Below, piece after piece: positions 36,445 through 46,408 of a DNA stretch of 50,264 bases; position 1 is the stretch's first letter, and the number at the start of each line of letters is the position of its first letter. The position numbers were made by a program, and so were the translations under genes. The stretch is from Spirochaetaceae bacterium (GTDB lineage Bacteria; Spirochaetota; Spirochaetia; DSM-27196; SLST01): NCBI GenBank assembly GCA_007118855.1, contig SKQU01000336.1, forward strand, positions 1 to 50,264, given 5' to 3'. Under the pieces are notes generated by a model. The model saw only the letters and a list, made by a program, of their open reading frames with translations. It did no database searches and had not been told where the DNA came from.

Positions 36445-37668
36445 ATGGTTACTCTCCGCTCTCTCGGTCGTCTCCTGTGTTCGCTGGCCCTCGCGGCGCC
36501 ACTGGCGCTTTCCTCATGCTTTCTGCTCCCGCGGGAGGAGGAGATACTCGCGCCTCCGCTCGCCGAGCCGCCGCAGATCACCTACCGCACCCACGCCGTC
36601 GCGCGCGGGGACCTCAGGAACACGATTCGCGCCTTTGGGAGCTTCGTCTCCGCTTCGGCTTCCGACGTCTTCTTCGAGCGGCGCGGCGGCCGCCTGCGTG
36701 AGCTGCACGTGAAGATTGGTGACGAGGTGAGCGCGGGTCAGCTGCTCGCCGAGCTCTACACCGACGACCTCGACGCGGACATCGTGCAGTCGCGCCTCAA
36801 CCTCGAACGCGCCGAGCTCGCGCTGCGGCGCGCCACCGAACAGGCCGACGACCGCTTCACCCTCGAGTTCGCCAGGGCCGATCGTGACCTGGCGGTCCTG
36901 CGGCTCGAGGAGCTCGAAGCGGATCTCGCGCGCGAGCTCGAGCTGGCCGAGGTAACCGGTGGCGCGGGCGAGACGGTGCGGCGCCTGCGGCAGCGGGTCG
37001 CCGAGCAGGGGATCGCGGTGCGCAAGGCCGTGCTGACCGTGCAGCGGATCGAGGAGAGCGAAAATCCGATCGCCGTGCAGATGGCCCGAGTTGACGTGGA
37101 GGCGGCCAGGGTGCATCTGCAGCGGCTCATCGATCAGCGCGACACGATGAGACTGTACGCGCCCATCGACGGTGTGGTGACCTGGATCAACCGCCAGGTG
37201 CGCGAAGGAGAGCACGTGCCCACCTTCCTCGACGTTCTGCGGATCGCCGACCCGACCGATCTCGTGTTCGAGTACCAGGGGCGGGACGCGGGGAGGTTCG
37301 AGATAGGCATGGACTGTGTCGTCTCCGTTCGCGACGCCGAGTATCCCGGCACCGTTGTGCTGACTCCGCGAAGCGTTCCCTTCGAGCAGATAGAGCAGTT
37401 CCGCGACACCGTGCGGATCGTGGTGGAGGAGCCCATCCCTGACATGCGCATCGGCATGAGCGCGACCGCCCAGCTCGTGCTCGCCGAACGCAACGATGTC
37501 CTCGTGCTGCCGAGCCGTGCCGTGCAGCGCTACGCGACGCGCCGGTACGTGCACGTGCTCGCCGACGGCGTGCGGGTCGAGCGCGACGTCGAGGTGGGGC
37601 TCGAGACACCCACGGAGGTCGAGATCGTGCGAGGGCTTGAAGAGGGCGAAGAAGTGGTGTTGAGGTAA
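36445..37668 (+). CDS. Periplasmic adaptor (HlyD/MacA-like) lipoprotein
   Basis: Lipobox LALSSC; LRELHVKIGDEVSAGQLLAELYTDDLDADI, coiled-coil, LYAPIDGVVTWINRQVREGEHV. Confidence 0.85.
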   Translation: MVTLRSLGRLLCSLALAAPLALSSCFLLPREEEILAPPLAEPPQITYRTHAVARGDLRNTIRAFGSFVSASASDVFFERRGGRLRELHVKIGDEVSAGQLLAELYTDDLDADIVQSRLNLERAELALRRATEQADDRFTLEFARADRDLAVLRLEELEADLARELELAEVTGGAGETVRRLRQRVAEQGIAVRKAVLTVQRIEESENPIAVQMARVDVEAARVHLQRLIDQRDTMRLYAPIDGVVTWINRQVREGEHVPTFLDVLRIADPTDLVFEYQGRDAGRFEIGMDCVVSVRDAEYPGTVVLTPRSVPFEQIEQFRDTVRIVVEEPIPDMRIGMSATAQLVLAERNDVLVLPSRAVQRYATRRYVHVLADGVRVERDVEVGLETPTEVEIVRGLEEGEEVVLR

Positions 37669-37670
37669 CC

Positions 37671-40559
37671 GTGCTGCTCTTCGTGCTCCGCAAGATGGCC
37701 GCCAACAAGTGGATGGTCGCAAGCCTGCTCGTCGGCGTGATACTCGCGGTCGCCATGGTCACGACCATACCCATCTACAGCCGCGGGATCCTGACCCGGC
37801 TGCTGCTCCGTGACCTGCAGCAGTACCAGGAGCGCACCGGCGTCTATCCCGGGATGGTCGAGCTCAGCGGCTACCTCGTCGTGGATCCGGAGGTGACCTC
37901 CCCGCTCGAGGCCTTCGACGAGCTCGCCGCGGCCGTCGACACCGAGGTGCGCCGCGGGGTCGTCGTACCCGTCCAGACCACCTCCTCGCGTATTCAGCAG
38001 AACTTCCTGCGGCTCGGCGATGTCGATCGCCCGGATGACGAGCTGGTCGCGGCGTCGATGGCGTCCATAGGAGGACTCTTTGAACGTGTCCGTCCGGTTG
38101 TCGGGGAGATGCCGTCCGGGGGACCGGAGGCGAGCCTGTCCGACTCTATCCCGGTCCTCGACGCGGTGATCACCCGGGAGACGGCCGTGTCCGGTCGGCT
38201 TACCTACGGGAGGACCTACGACCTGTACGCGCAGCGCGGTGATCACCTGCTGCCGTTCCGGATCCGCGTGGCGGCGGTCGTAGAGGCCGCGGATCACAGC
38301 GACGTGTACTGGACGTTCGGGCTGCACCGGCTCACCAACATTTTTCTGCTGCGTCCGGACGACTTCAGACGCGTGATCGCGACCGACAATCCTACCCGGA
38401 ACCTCGAGATATCGTGGGCATACACCTGGGACTACCAGTCGCTGACGAGCGAGGACGCTGCCCCCATGGTGGCCTTCGTCAACCACTACTCGCGCCTCGC
38501 CCGGCGTGTGGGGCTGACCGTGAGGCTCCCGGTGCTGCGGATCCTGGAGAACTACACGGCGCGTCAGCGCGCGCTGACCATGACGCTCTGGGTGCTGCAG
38601 GTGCCCCTGCTGCTGATGCTCGCCTTCTACCTCTTCATGGTCTCCCAGATACTCATAGACCATGAGCGGAACGAGATCGCGCTCATGAAGAGCCGCGGAG
38701 CCCGTGTGGGGCAGGTGTTCGCCGTCTACGCCGTGCTCGGCCTTTTCCTCAGCATCGCGGGAGTTATCGCGGGCCCCTTTCTGGGGCTCCTGATCTGTCA
38801 GATCCTCGGGGCCTCCGCCGGCTTCCTGGAGTTCGTGCAGCGCCGGGCCTTGCGACTGGAGATCACGCCGCGTACCTATCTGTACGCCTTCGCCGCGTCC
38901 GCGGTAGCGCTCCTGACGATTCTCATCCCGGCGCTGCAGGCGTCGCGCACCACCATCGTGTACCACAAGCAGCGGCTCGCTCGCGGACGAAGCCGCCCGC
39001 TGTGGAGCCGGCTCTTTCTTGACGTCATCCTGCTCGGGGTCGCGGCGTACGGGCTGTACCGGTACCGTGTGCATGCGGATATCGTGGAGCTCGCCGGCCT
39101 GGATCCCACCGAGATGGCGCTCGATCCGGTGTTGCTGTTCATGTCCACGATGTTCGTGATAGGTCTGGGATTGCTCTTCCTCCGAGTCTACCCCTTGCTC
39201 GTCAGGATCCTCTTCCGGATCGGCGCGCGACGCTGGTCTCCCGCGCTCTTCGCCTCGCTGATCCAGGTGGGCCGCGGATCAGGCAAGGACCAGTTTCTCA
39301 TGCTCTTCCTGATTCTCAGCATCTCGATCGGCGTCTACAACGCCGATGCCGCCCGAACGATCAACCAGAACGTCGAAGAGCGCATCTACTACAATGCCGG
39401 ATCTGATATCGTGATCCGGGAGGAGTGGCACCGCCTCTCGGATGCCGGAGGTATCATCACGGACGACGATCTCTTCGGCGCGCCGGGTGACGGCGGCGGG
39501 GGCGTTGGCAGCGTTGGAGGAGGCGGCGAGGCCGGCCGCTACCTTGAGCCTTCCTTCAGGCGGTTCGAGGAGCTTCCCGGCGTCGCCCATGCCACTCCGG
39601 TCTTCTACGAGGCGAACGCAAGCGGACGGAAGCTGGTTGGGGACTCCTTCCGCGGGGCGGCGCTGTTCGGCATCCGGCCGACTGAGTTCGCCTCCGTGGC
39701 CTGGTTCCGGCACGACCTGCTTCCTTCGCACTGGTACAACTACCTGAACCTGCTCTCCGCAAGCCCGGCGGCGGCGCTCGTATCGCGATCGCTCGCCGAG
39801 GACGCGGGTCTCGAGCTCGGTGATCCCATCTACATCACCTGGCGGGACCAGCCGTCGACGCTCTACTACGTGTACGGCATGGTCGACTATTGGCCGGGGT
39901 ACAATCCGTTCACGACCCGTTTCGGAACCGGCGCCCGTCACCTCATCGTGGTGAACCTGAACTACCTGCAGGCGACAACGGCGCTCGAGCCGTACGAGGT
40001 ATGGCTCAGACTCGAGCCGGACACCGAGACCGCCGCGTTCTACCAGTCTGTCGCCGACAGCCGGATCAACCCGATGCGGTTCATCGACGCACGCCAGCAG
40101 ATCATCCGCGAACGCAACGACCCCATGCTGCAGGGAACCAACGGCACGCTCTCCCTGGGCTTTCTGGTGAGTCTGGGCGTGTGCTTCGTCGGCTTTCTGC
40201 TCTACTGGATCTTCTCCATCCGCGAGCGAACACTCCAGTTCGGATTGTTCCGTGCGATGGGTATGAGCAAGGCCGGTATCGTCACGATGCTCGGACTCGA
40301 GCAGCTGTTCATATCCGGAGCGGCGGTCATGGCCGGGTTCGGCATCGGTCGGCTCGCGAGCTACCTCTTCGTCCCGCTCCTCCAGATCGTGCGGAGCCCG
40401 GAGGAGATGGTGCCCCCGCTGCGGATCATCTCGCTCGCGCTCGATCAGCTGCGGATCGCCGGCTTCGTGACGCTGATGCTCTTCCTGGGCTTCGCGATCC
40501 TTTCGGTCTTTCTCGCGCGTATACGCATTCATCAGGCTGTCAAGCTGGGGGAGGAATGA
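37671..40559 (+). CDS. FtsX-like ABC transporter permease, duplicated FtsX domains
   Basis: ILIDHERNEIALMKSRGARVGQVFAVYAVLG and IFSIRERTLQFGLFRAMGMSKAGIVTMLGLEQLFI are FtsX signatures. Confidence 0.88.
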   Translation: MLLFVLRKMAANKWMVASLLVGVILAVAMVTTIPIYSRGILTRLLLRDLQQYQERTGVYPGMVELSGYLVVDPEVTSPLEAFDELAAAVDTEVRRGVVVPVQTTSSRIQQNFLRLGDVDRPDDELVAASMASIGGLFERVRPVVGEMPSGGPEASLSDSIPVLDAVITRETAVSGRLTYGRTYDLYAQRGDHLLPFRIRVAAVVEAADHSDVYWTFGLHRLTNIFLLRPDDFRRVIATDNPTRNLEISWAYTWDYQSLTSEDAAPMVAFVNHYSRLARRVGLTVRLPVLRILENYTARQRALTMTLWVLQVPLLLMLAFYLFMVSQILIDHERNEIALMKSRGARVGQVFAVYAVLGLFLSIAGVIAGPFLGLLICQILGASAGFLEFVQRRALRLEITPRTYLYAFAASAVALLTILIPALQASRTTIVYHKQRLARGRSRPLWSRLFLDVILLGVAAYGLYRYRVHADIVELAGLDPTEMALDPVLLFMSTMFVIGLGLLFLRVYPLLVRILFRIGARRWSPALFASLIQVGRGSGKDQFLMLFLILSISIGVYNADAARTINQNVEERIYYNAGSDIVIREEWHRLSDAGGIITDDDLFGAPGDGGGGVGSVGGGGEAGRYLEPSFRRFEELPGVAHATPVFYEANASGRKLVGDSFRGAALFGIRPTEFASVAWFRHDLLPSHWYNYLNLLSASPAAALVSRSLAEDAGLELGDPIYITWRDQPSTLYYVYGMVDYWPGYNPFTTRFGTGARHLIVVNLNYLQATTALEPYEVWLRLEPDTETAAFYQSVADSRINPMRFIDARQQIIRERNDPMLQGTNGTLSLGFLVSLGVCFVGFLLYWIFSIRERTLQFGLFRAMGMSKAGIVTMLGLEQLFISGAAVMAGFGIGRLASYLFVPLLQIVRSPEEMVPPLRIISLALDQLRIAGFVTLMLFLGFAILSVFLARIRIHQAVKLGEE

Positions 40560-41257
40560 GCTCACCGGACCGCTCGATCCGCATTGAAGGCCTCTCCCGC
40601 ACCTTTCGCGTCGGATCGACCGCGGTGCATGCCGTGCGTGAGGTGTCGCTGACGATCCCGGAGGGGAAGTTGACGGTCATCCGGGGAAGGTCGGGATCCG
40701 GCAAGACGACGCTGCTGAACGTGCTCGGGCTCCTCGACCGGCCGACCGCCGGGTCGCTTCGCTACGGCGCCACGGACGTCCTTCGGATGTCGGATCACGA
40801 ACGCGACCGGTTCCGGCGCAGCGAGATAGGATTCGTCTACCAGACGATCGCGCTCGTTGCCCTGATGACCGCCTGGGAGAACATCGATTTCCGCATGCGC
40901 GTGGCGAAGGCGTCGGTCGAAGACCGGCAGGCGCGAGTTCCCGAATGTCTGCATCTGGTGGGACTCTCCGAGCGCGCCTCGCACCGGCCCTTCGAGATGT
41001 CCGGCGGGGAGCAACAGCGCGTCGCGATCGCGCGCGCGATTGCGCATCGCCCGCGGGTGATCTACGCTGATGAGCCGACCGCCGAGCTCGACACCATCAC
41101 CGGCATTCACGTGGTGGCGATCTTCCGGCGGCTGATTGAGGAGGAGGGGATCACCGTCGTCATGACGACTCACGATCCGGCCATGATGGAGCTCGCGGAT
41201 CACGTCGTGGAGATGGAGAACGGGTACGTCCTGGAGCATGCCGATGATACAGTGTGA
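40556..41257 (+). CDS. ABC transporter ATP-binding protein (LolD/MacB-like)
   Basis: [50 protein letters not shown]. Real start 40556, not 39890. Confidence 0.93.
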   Translation: MSSPDRSIRIEGLSRTFRVGSTAVHAVREVSLTIPEGKLTVIRGRSGSGKTTLLNVLGLLDRPTAGSLRYGATDVLRMSDHERDRFRRSEIGFVYQTIALVALMTAWENIDFRMRVAKASVEDRQARVPECLHLVGLSERASHRPFEMSGGEQQRVAIARAIAHRPRVIYADEPTAELDTITGIHVVAIFRRLIEEEGITVVMTTHDPAMMELADHVVEMENGYVLEHADDTV

Positions 41258-42152
41258 GAACCTCGTCAAGATCTACAAGACACTCGATACCGAGGTCCTC
41301 GCGCTGCAGGGGCTCGACCTGAACGTGCCCAGGGGCGAGCTCATGGCGATCATCGGCAACAGCGGCAGCGGCAAGAGCACGCTCCTGAACATCCTTGGCG
41401 GGCTCGATGTCCCGTCGGCCGGAAAGGCCGTCGTCAACGACATGGACATTCTGAAGCTCGACGATGCGGGGCTGGTCTCATACCGACGCGACACCATCGG
41501 CTTCGTCTGGCAGAACTCGGCCCGTAATCTGATCCCCTATCTGACGGCCGTGGAGAACGTCGAGATGCCCATGCAGATCGCGGGCAAGCGCAGGCGGGTC
41601 TGGGCCCGCGAGCTGCTCGACATGGTCGGGCTCTCGCACCGGGAGAAGAGCCGGCTCAATCAGCTTTCGGGCGGTGAGCAGCAGCGAGTCGCCATCGCGA
41701 TCGCGCTCGCCAACAATCCCCCCCTTCTGCTGGCCGACGAGCCGACAGGGGCAGTCGACACGGAGACGACCGAGAAGATCATGCGCGTCTTTCAGCGCTT
41801 CAGCCAGGAACTCGGCGTCACCGTCGTCATCGTGACCCACGATCGGCAGCTCTCGAAGGCGGTCGACCGGGTGGTGGCCATCCGTGACGGCAAGACGTCG
41901 AGTGAGTTCCTTCGCCGGCACTCGTACCGGGAGGTTTTTGAGCACGACAGAGAGCAGGAGAGCGAGGAGCTTTTCCCCCAGTCCGACGAGACTCACGAGG
42001 AGTTCGTCCTCGTTGACAAGGTCGGCCGTCTTCAGCTTCCAAGGCACGACATGGAGCGGCTCGGGATCCGGCCCAACAGCCGGGTCTCAGTCAAAGAGGA
42101 GAACGGCCGGCTGGTAATCGCTCCCTTTGGCGAGCCGGGTGACGAGGTCTGA
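41244..42152 (+). CDS. ABC transporter ATP-binding protein with C-terminal AbrB/MazE-like domain
   Basis: [51 protein letters not shown]-terminus [44 protein letters not shown]. Confidence 0.88.
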   Translation: MIQCENLVKIYKTLDTEVLALQGLDLNVPRGELMAIIGNSGSGKSTLLNILGGLDVPSAGKAVVNDMDILKLDDAGLVSYRRDTIGFVWQNSARNLIPYLTAVENVEMPMQIAGKRRRVWARELLDMVGLSHREKSRLNQLSGGEQQRVAIAIALANNPPLLLADEPTGAVDTETTEKIMRVFQRFSQELGVTVVIVTHDRQLSKAVDRVVAIRDGKTSSEFLRRHSYREVFEHDREQESEELFPQSDETHEEFVLVDKVGRLQLPRHDMERLGIRPNSRVSVKEENGRLVIAPFGEPGDEV

Positions 42153-42156
42153 CGCT

Positions 42157-43524
42157 GTGGAAGGGGACGCCTCAATGCATGGTGAGACGACACTGCTCGA
42201 CGAGCTGGGGATTGCTCACGCCGTGCTGCGACTCGTGCGCGACGGTGCCGGCGAGGTGCGACGGGCCTCGCTTCTCGCGTGCAGCCGGGCCTTCTCGGAC
42301 CAGACGTCCCTCACGACGCACACGGGAGACCGGTTCCTGCGCGAGGCGTTCGGAGTGGGCGCTCGCACCGCGCTCGCGCAGTTCGTTGATGCCGCCCGCG
42401 GCGCCACGCACGTGCTGTCGCATTACTACACGTCGTCGAACCGCTGGTTCGCCTGTTACTGCCGTCCATCCGGCGACGACTGTCTGACTGTCGTGCTCAT
42501 TGACGTCACCGGCTATCGTTCGGATTCTGCGCTCGGTCTCCAGCGCGAGCAGGCGTACCGCTCCTTCATTGAGCACCTGCCCATGATCGCCATCCTGCGA
42601 GTAACCGCGCCGCAGCCGGTGTCGTTGTTCTCCGCCGGCTCGTTTCGCGAGATCACCGGGTACGGACCGGAGAAGGGATCGTCCCCTGAGTCGTGGCTCG
42701 AGATCGTCCATCCCGACGACCGCGAAAATGTGCGCCGGGAGGCCCTCATGCTCGTATCCGAACCGCAGCACGAGTCGGAGATGGAGTACCGCATTGTTCG
42801 GCGAGACGGCAACGTCCGATGGGTGCGGAGCTACGAGCGGCAGTTCACCTCGGACGACGGGACAATGCAGATCGTCCAGGGGCTGATCCTTGATGTCACC
42901 GACCGCAAGCGGAAGGAGGAGGAGCTTCGCGAGGCGAACGACCGCATCCAGGAGCAGAATCAGCTGCTCGGACGCCTCGCGCGCACCGACGCTCTGACGG
43001 GACTGCTCAACCGCCGAGCCATGCAGGAGCAGCTCGAGCGGGAGCTCCGGCTCCTGAGCCGCGGGCGCGCCGGTTTCAGCATCCTGCTCGTCGATCTCGA
43101 CGACTTCAAGGGAGTCAACGACCGCTACGGTCACCGTGCCGGCGACCGGGTGCTCATACACCTGGCCGAGACGCTCGAGCGCCATCTGCGCGGGAGCGAC
43201 GTCCGTTCCCGATGGGGAGGTGAAGAGTTCATGGTGCTCTTCACCGAAACGAGCGGCGAAGCGGCGCTCAACGTGGCCGACAAGCTGCGCATCTGGTTCG
43301 CCGAGCACCCGACCGAGGTCGACGGGCAGACGCTTCCGGTGACCTTCACCGGCGGGCTCGTCGAGGCAACCGCGAAGGACACCGTTGACGCGCTGTTCGC
43401 CCGGGCGGACGCCGCACTCTACCAGGGCAAGAACGCCGGCCGGAACCGGATCGTCGGGATTCTGACAACGGGAGCGACGATCGAAGCGCCCGATCCTGCT
43501 CGAGGACGGCGCCGACCGGTTTGA
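42157..43524 (+). CDS. PAS-GGDEF diguanylate cyclase
   Basis: MEYRIVRRDGNVRWVRSYERQF (PAS), LVDLDDFKGVNDRYGHRAGDRVL, RWGGEEFMVLF. Confidence 0.88.
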   Translation: MEGDASMHGETTLLDELGIAHAVLRLVRDGAGEVRRASLLACSRAFSDQTSLTTHTGDRFLREAFGVGARTALAQFVDAARGATHVLSHYYTSSNRWFACYCRPSGDDCLTVVLIDVTGYRSDSALGLQREQAYRSFIEHLPMIAILRVTAPQPVSLFSAGSFREITGYGPEKGSSPESWLEIVHPDDRENVRREALMLVSEPQHESEMEYRIVRRDGNVRWVRSYERQFTSDDGTMQIVQGLILDVTDRKRKEEELREANDRIQEQNQLLGRLARTDALTGLLNRRAMQEQLERELRLLSRGRAGFSILLVDLDDFKGVNDRYGHRAGDRVLIHLAETLERHLRGSDVRSRWGGEEFMVLFTETSGEAALNVADKLRIWFAEHPTEVDGQTLPVTFTGGLVEATAKDTVDALFARADAALYQGKNAGRNRIVGILTTGATIEAPDPARGRRRPV

Positions 43525-43549
43525 CACCGGTTCGTCGGCCCGATACCTT
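43521..43549 (+). promoter_or_regulatory. Candidate promoter TTGACA-17-TACCTT upstream of the MMPL transporter
   Basis: Perfect -35, weak -10; flanked by two palindromic ACCGGT motifs (43515-43520, 43526-43531). Confidence 0.4.
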
Positions 43550-43618
43550 TGTGGTTTCCGTTACCAGGCTACCCGGCTTCACCTCGGGTCCGGTGCGACA
43601 GACAATCAAGGCGGAGTC

Positions 43619-46408
43619 ATGCATTCCAGGAAGGCGTTCACGGATCGGCTGGGGGTGTTTACCATACGGTTTCGGGTTCTCGTCCCCGTCGTTTTTCTCG
43701 TGCTCGTGGTGGCGGCCGTCAGCGTTGCCGGAAGGATCTCGATCGTTTTCCAGGCGACCGACATCCTCAATCCGGAAAACCCGGCGGCGCAAGAGTTCAC
43801 CGACATAACCGATACCTTCGGTTCTACGGCCACCGTCGTCGTCGCGATCGAAGGGCCGGACGTATCGCAGATGCAGCGGGCCGGGCACGAGATGAGCGCC
43901 CGGATCCGCTCGGATGAACGGATGATGCGATACCTGCGCTCGGTCGACGGGGGGGTGCCGCTGGACTACCTGCTCGATTGGGGCATGGTGCTGCTCCCCG
44001 CCGATCAGATCCAGGATCTCGAGCGTCTGCTCTCACAGGACGGACTGGTTCCGTTCCTGACCGAGCTCAATGATACGTTCGAGGAGGAGATGTTCGCCGG
44101 CACTCTCGAGGTCGAAGCCGGGAACACCGCCGAGTGGCTGGGAGTCGAAGTCCTTGGACGTGTGGAGGCATTCGTCACGACACTCACCTCCGCGCTGAGA
44201 CCCCTCGAGGCGGACGAACCGGTGCAGCCCGACGCCGGTCGCTCGCTTGTGGAAGCCGCTGTCGTCGGCGACCGGTTCACCTTCACGCCGGAGAAGGACC
44301 TCCTGCTCTTCTACCTCCAGCCGTCGTTTCCCGTTGACGACATTGACGCCACCCGGGAGATAACCGGAGCGCTCGAGCAGCTCGCCTCCGAGATCGAGGC
44401 CCAGTTTCCCGGGGTCCAGGTAGGACTCGGCGGAGGCGTCCCGCAGAACCGGATCCAGTACGACGCACTGCGCCATGACATGACGTTTCCCACCGTGATC
44501 GCACTGGTGCTCATCGTCGTCCTCTTCCTCCTCTCCTTCGAACGCGTCCGCAATATCATGCTCGGTGTCGTGGCGCTGATCGTTGGCATCGTGCTGACCG
44601 TGGGCGTGCTCGCGCTCACCGTCGGACAGATCAGCATCGTCACGTCGGTATTTGCGGTCATCCTCGTCGGGCTCGGCGTCGACTTCGGCATTCACCTGGT
44701 CACGAACTTCGACGACTTCCGGTCTCGTGGAGAATCCGCGCCCGACGCAGTTCGCCACGCCATGAGGTCGAGCGGCGGACCGATCATCCTGGGCGGGCTG
44801 ACGACCGCCGCGGTCTTCTTCGCGGTGATGACGTCGCGGTCGCCGGCCATTCGGGAGTTCGGATTCATCGGCGGTATCGGGCTCCTGCTGACGCTTGCCT
44901 CCATGATGCTCCTGCTGCCGACGCTGCTCATCAACTTCGGTACCGGCCCGCAGGTGAAGCCGAGCAGGATGCACATCATCCGCTACGACTTTCTCAGGCG
45001 CATCGGTCGCACGGTCGCCCGGGTCAGGGTAGCCGTGATCGCCGTTGTCGTGGCCGCAACCGTCGTGCTCGCGCTGCTCATCCCGACGGGACGGGTCTCC
45101 TACGACATCTTTGCGATGGGTCCCGAGTCGGGGCCCGTCATGGATACCCAGCGCAAGATCATCAGCCGCATGGGTGTCTCCCCCTTCGTGGCCCTCGCGA
45201 TGGCCGACTCGCTGTCCCAGACGGCCAGACTCAGCGAACAGCTGCGCCGCGACGAATACGTCGCGACCGTTGCATCGGCGGCGGATTTCCTGCCGCCTGA
45301 GGACGAGGTTGAGGAACGTCTCGCGGCGATCCGCGCGGCGGCTTCCAGCGACGCACCCGCGGGATCCGGTGGCTCACCGTCGGCCTCCGGCGCGCCGCCC
45401 CCCGGAGGCGACACCGCGCGGGACGTCCGGGCGCTCGCGGAGGAGATTCAAAGACTCGAGTGGAACGTGATCGAGGCGGCGGACCTGTCCGCGGCGATCT
45501 TCGGGCCGGCCAACCGGATCATACGCCGACGCGACTCGATGATCCGGGAGATCGTGGGTGCGGAGGTGGGTGAGCCCGGTCGGGAAGTCTTCCAGGAGCT
45601 GATCGGGATCCTCGAGTCGGATCCCGATGCCGCGGCTGAAAGGATCTCACAGGTCGACTCCCTGTTCGTCGCGGCGCTTGCTGATCAACTCGACCGGATG
45701 CGCGTCGATCGGGCCCCTACCGTTGACGACATCCCCCCGGACCTGAGGGCCCGCTTCGTGGATCCCACCGGGTCGAAGTTCCTGCTCCAGATCATCCCCA
45801 CGGCCGCCGTCCAGGACAGCGACGAGGCGGTGCTCGACTTCGACCGCCGGATGCGCGAGGTCGACCCGGGGATCACCGGGACGCTGCGGATCTATGTGTC
45901 GCTCGTGGAAGAGATCTTCACCGACGGGTGGATCGCCGCGCTCTACGGTGCCGCGACCGTGTTCGTGCTGATGCTCCTGATCTTCCGCAGTGTGCGTCGC
46001 GTGGCGCTCGCCTTCGGCGTCGTCGTGGTGTCGATCGTCTGGATGTTCGGGCTGCTGGCCGCCTTCCGCGTGCCGCTCGTGATGACCGGCGCACTGGCGC
46101 TGCCGCTGATCATCGGAATCGGGATGGCGTATGTCCTGCACATCCTGCACCGCTACGAGCACGAACGTGGTAGTATTGAAGACACGTTGCGGTACTCGGG
46201 CAAGGCGGTGTTTCTCTCATCGGCCACCACGGGAATCGGGTTTGGATCAATAGGGGTCTTTGGGACGATCGGGCTGGCCTCCGGACTCGGGTACCTGTTG
46301 CTCGTGGGGATCACCTGCTGTCTGCTCGCGTCCATGGTGGCCCTTCCGGCCCTGCTCGCGACGATAAGCCCGCAGCACCGTACTGAGAGCAGATCAAAGG
46401 AGCTATGA
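43619..46408 (+). CDS. MMPL/RND superfamily exporter
   Basis: Two sets of TM bundles, GLGVDFGIHLVTNFDDFRSRGESAPDAVRHAMRSSGGPIILGGLTTAAVFFAVM, second-half GKAVFLSSATTGIGFGSIGVF. Confidence 0.93.
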   Translation: MHSRKAFTDRLGVFTIRFRVLVPVVFLVLVVAAVSVAGRISIVFQATDILNPENPAAQEFTDITDTFGSTATVVVAIEGPDVSQMQRAGHEMSARIRSDERMMRYLRSVDGGVPLDYLLDWGMVLLPADQIQDLERLLSQDGLVPFLTELNDTFEEEMFAGTLEVEAGNTAEWLGVEVLGRVEAFVTTLTSALRPLEADEPVQPDAGRSLVEAAVVGDRFTFTPEKDLLLFYLQPSFPVDDIDATREITGALEQLASEIEAQFPGVQVGLGGGVPQNRIQYDALRHDMTFPTVIALVLIVVLFLLSFERVRNIMLGVVALIVGIVLTVGVLALTVGQISIVTSVFAVILVGLGVDFGIHLVTNFDDFRSRGESAPDAVRHAMRSSGGPIILGGLTTAAVFFAVMTSRSPAIREFGFIGGIGLLLTLASMMLLLPTLLINFGTGPQVKPSRMHIIRYDFLRRIGRTVARVRVAVIAVVVAATVVLALLIPTGRVSYDIFAMGPESGPVMDTQRKIISRMGVSPFVALAMADSLSQTARLSEQLRRDEYVATVASAADFLPPEDEVEERLAAIRAAASSDAPAGSGGSPSASGAPPPGGDTARDVRALAEEIQRLEWNVIEAADLSAAIFGPANRIIRRRDSMIREIVGAEVGEPGREVFQELIGILESDPDAAAERISQVDSLFVAALADQLDRMRVDRAPTVDDIPPDLRARFVDPTGSKFLLQIIPTAAVQDSDEAVLDFDRRMREVDPGITGTLRIYVSLVEEIFTDGWIAALYGAATVFVLMLLIFRSVRRVALAFGVVVVSIVWMFGLLAAFRVPLVMTGALALPLIIGIGMAYVLHILHRYEHERGSIEDTLRYSGKAVFLSSATTGIGFGSIGVFGTIGLASGLGYLLLVGITCCLLASMVALPALLATISPQHRTESRSKEL

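Noticed and set aside
37530-39074. 514-aa minus-strand ORF
   Set aside because: Antisense to the adaptor and FtsX permease genes.
39460-39540. Gly-rich stretch GDGGGGVGSVGGGGEAGR in the FtsX permease
   Set aside because: Looks like a flexible loop in the periplasmic domain; no evidence of a distinct element.
42172-43527. 451-aa minus-strand ORF
   Set aside because: Antisense to the PAS-GGDEF gene with an intact GGEEF motif.
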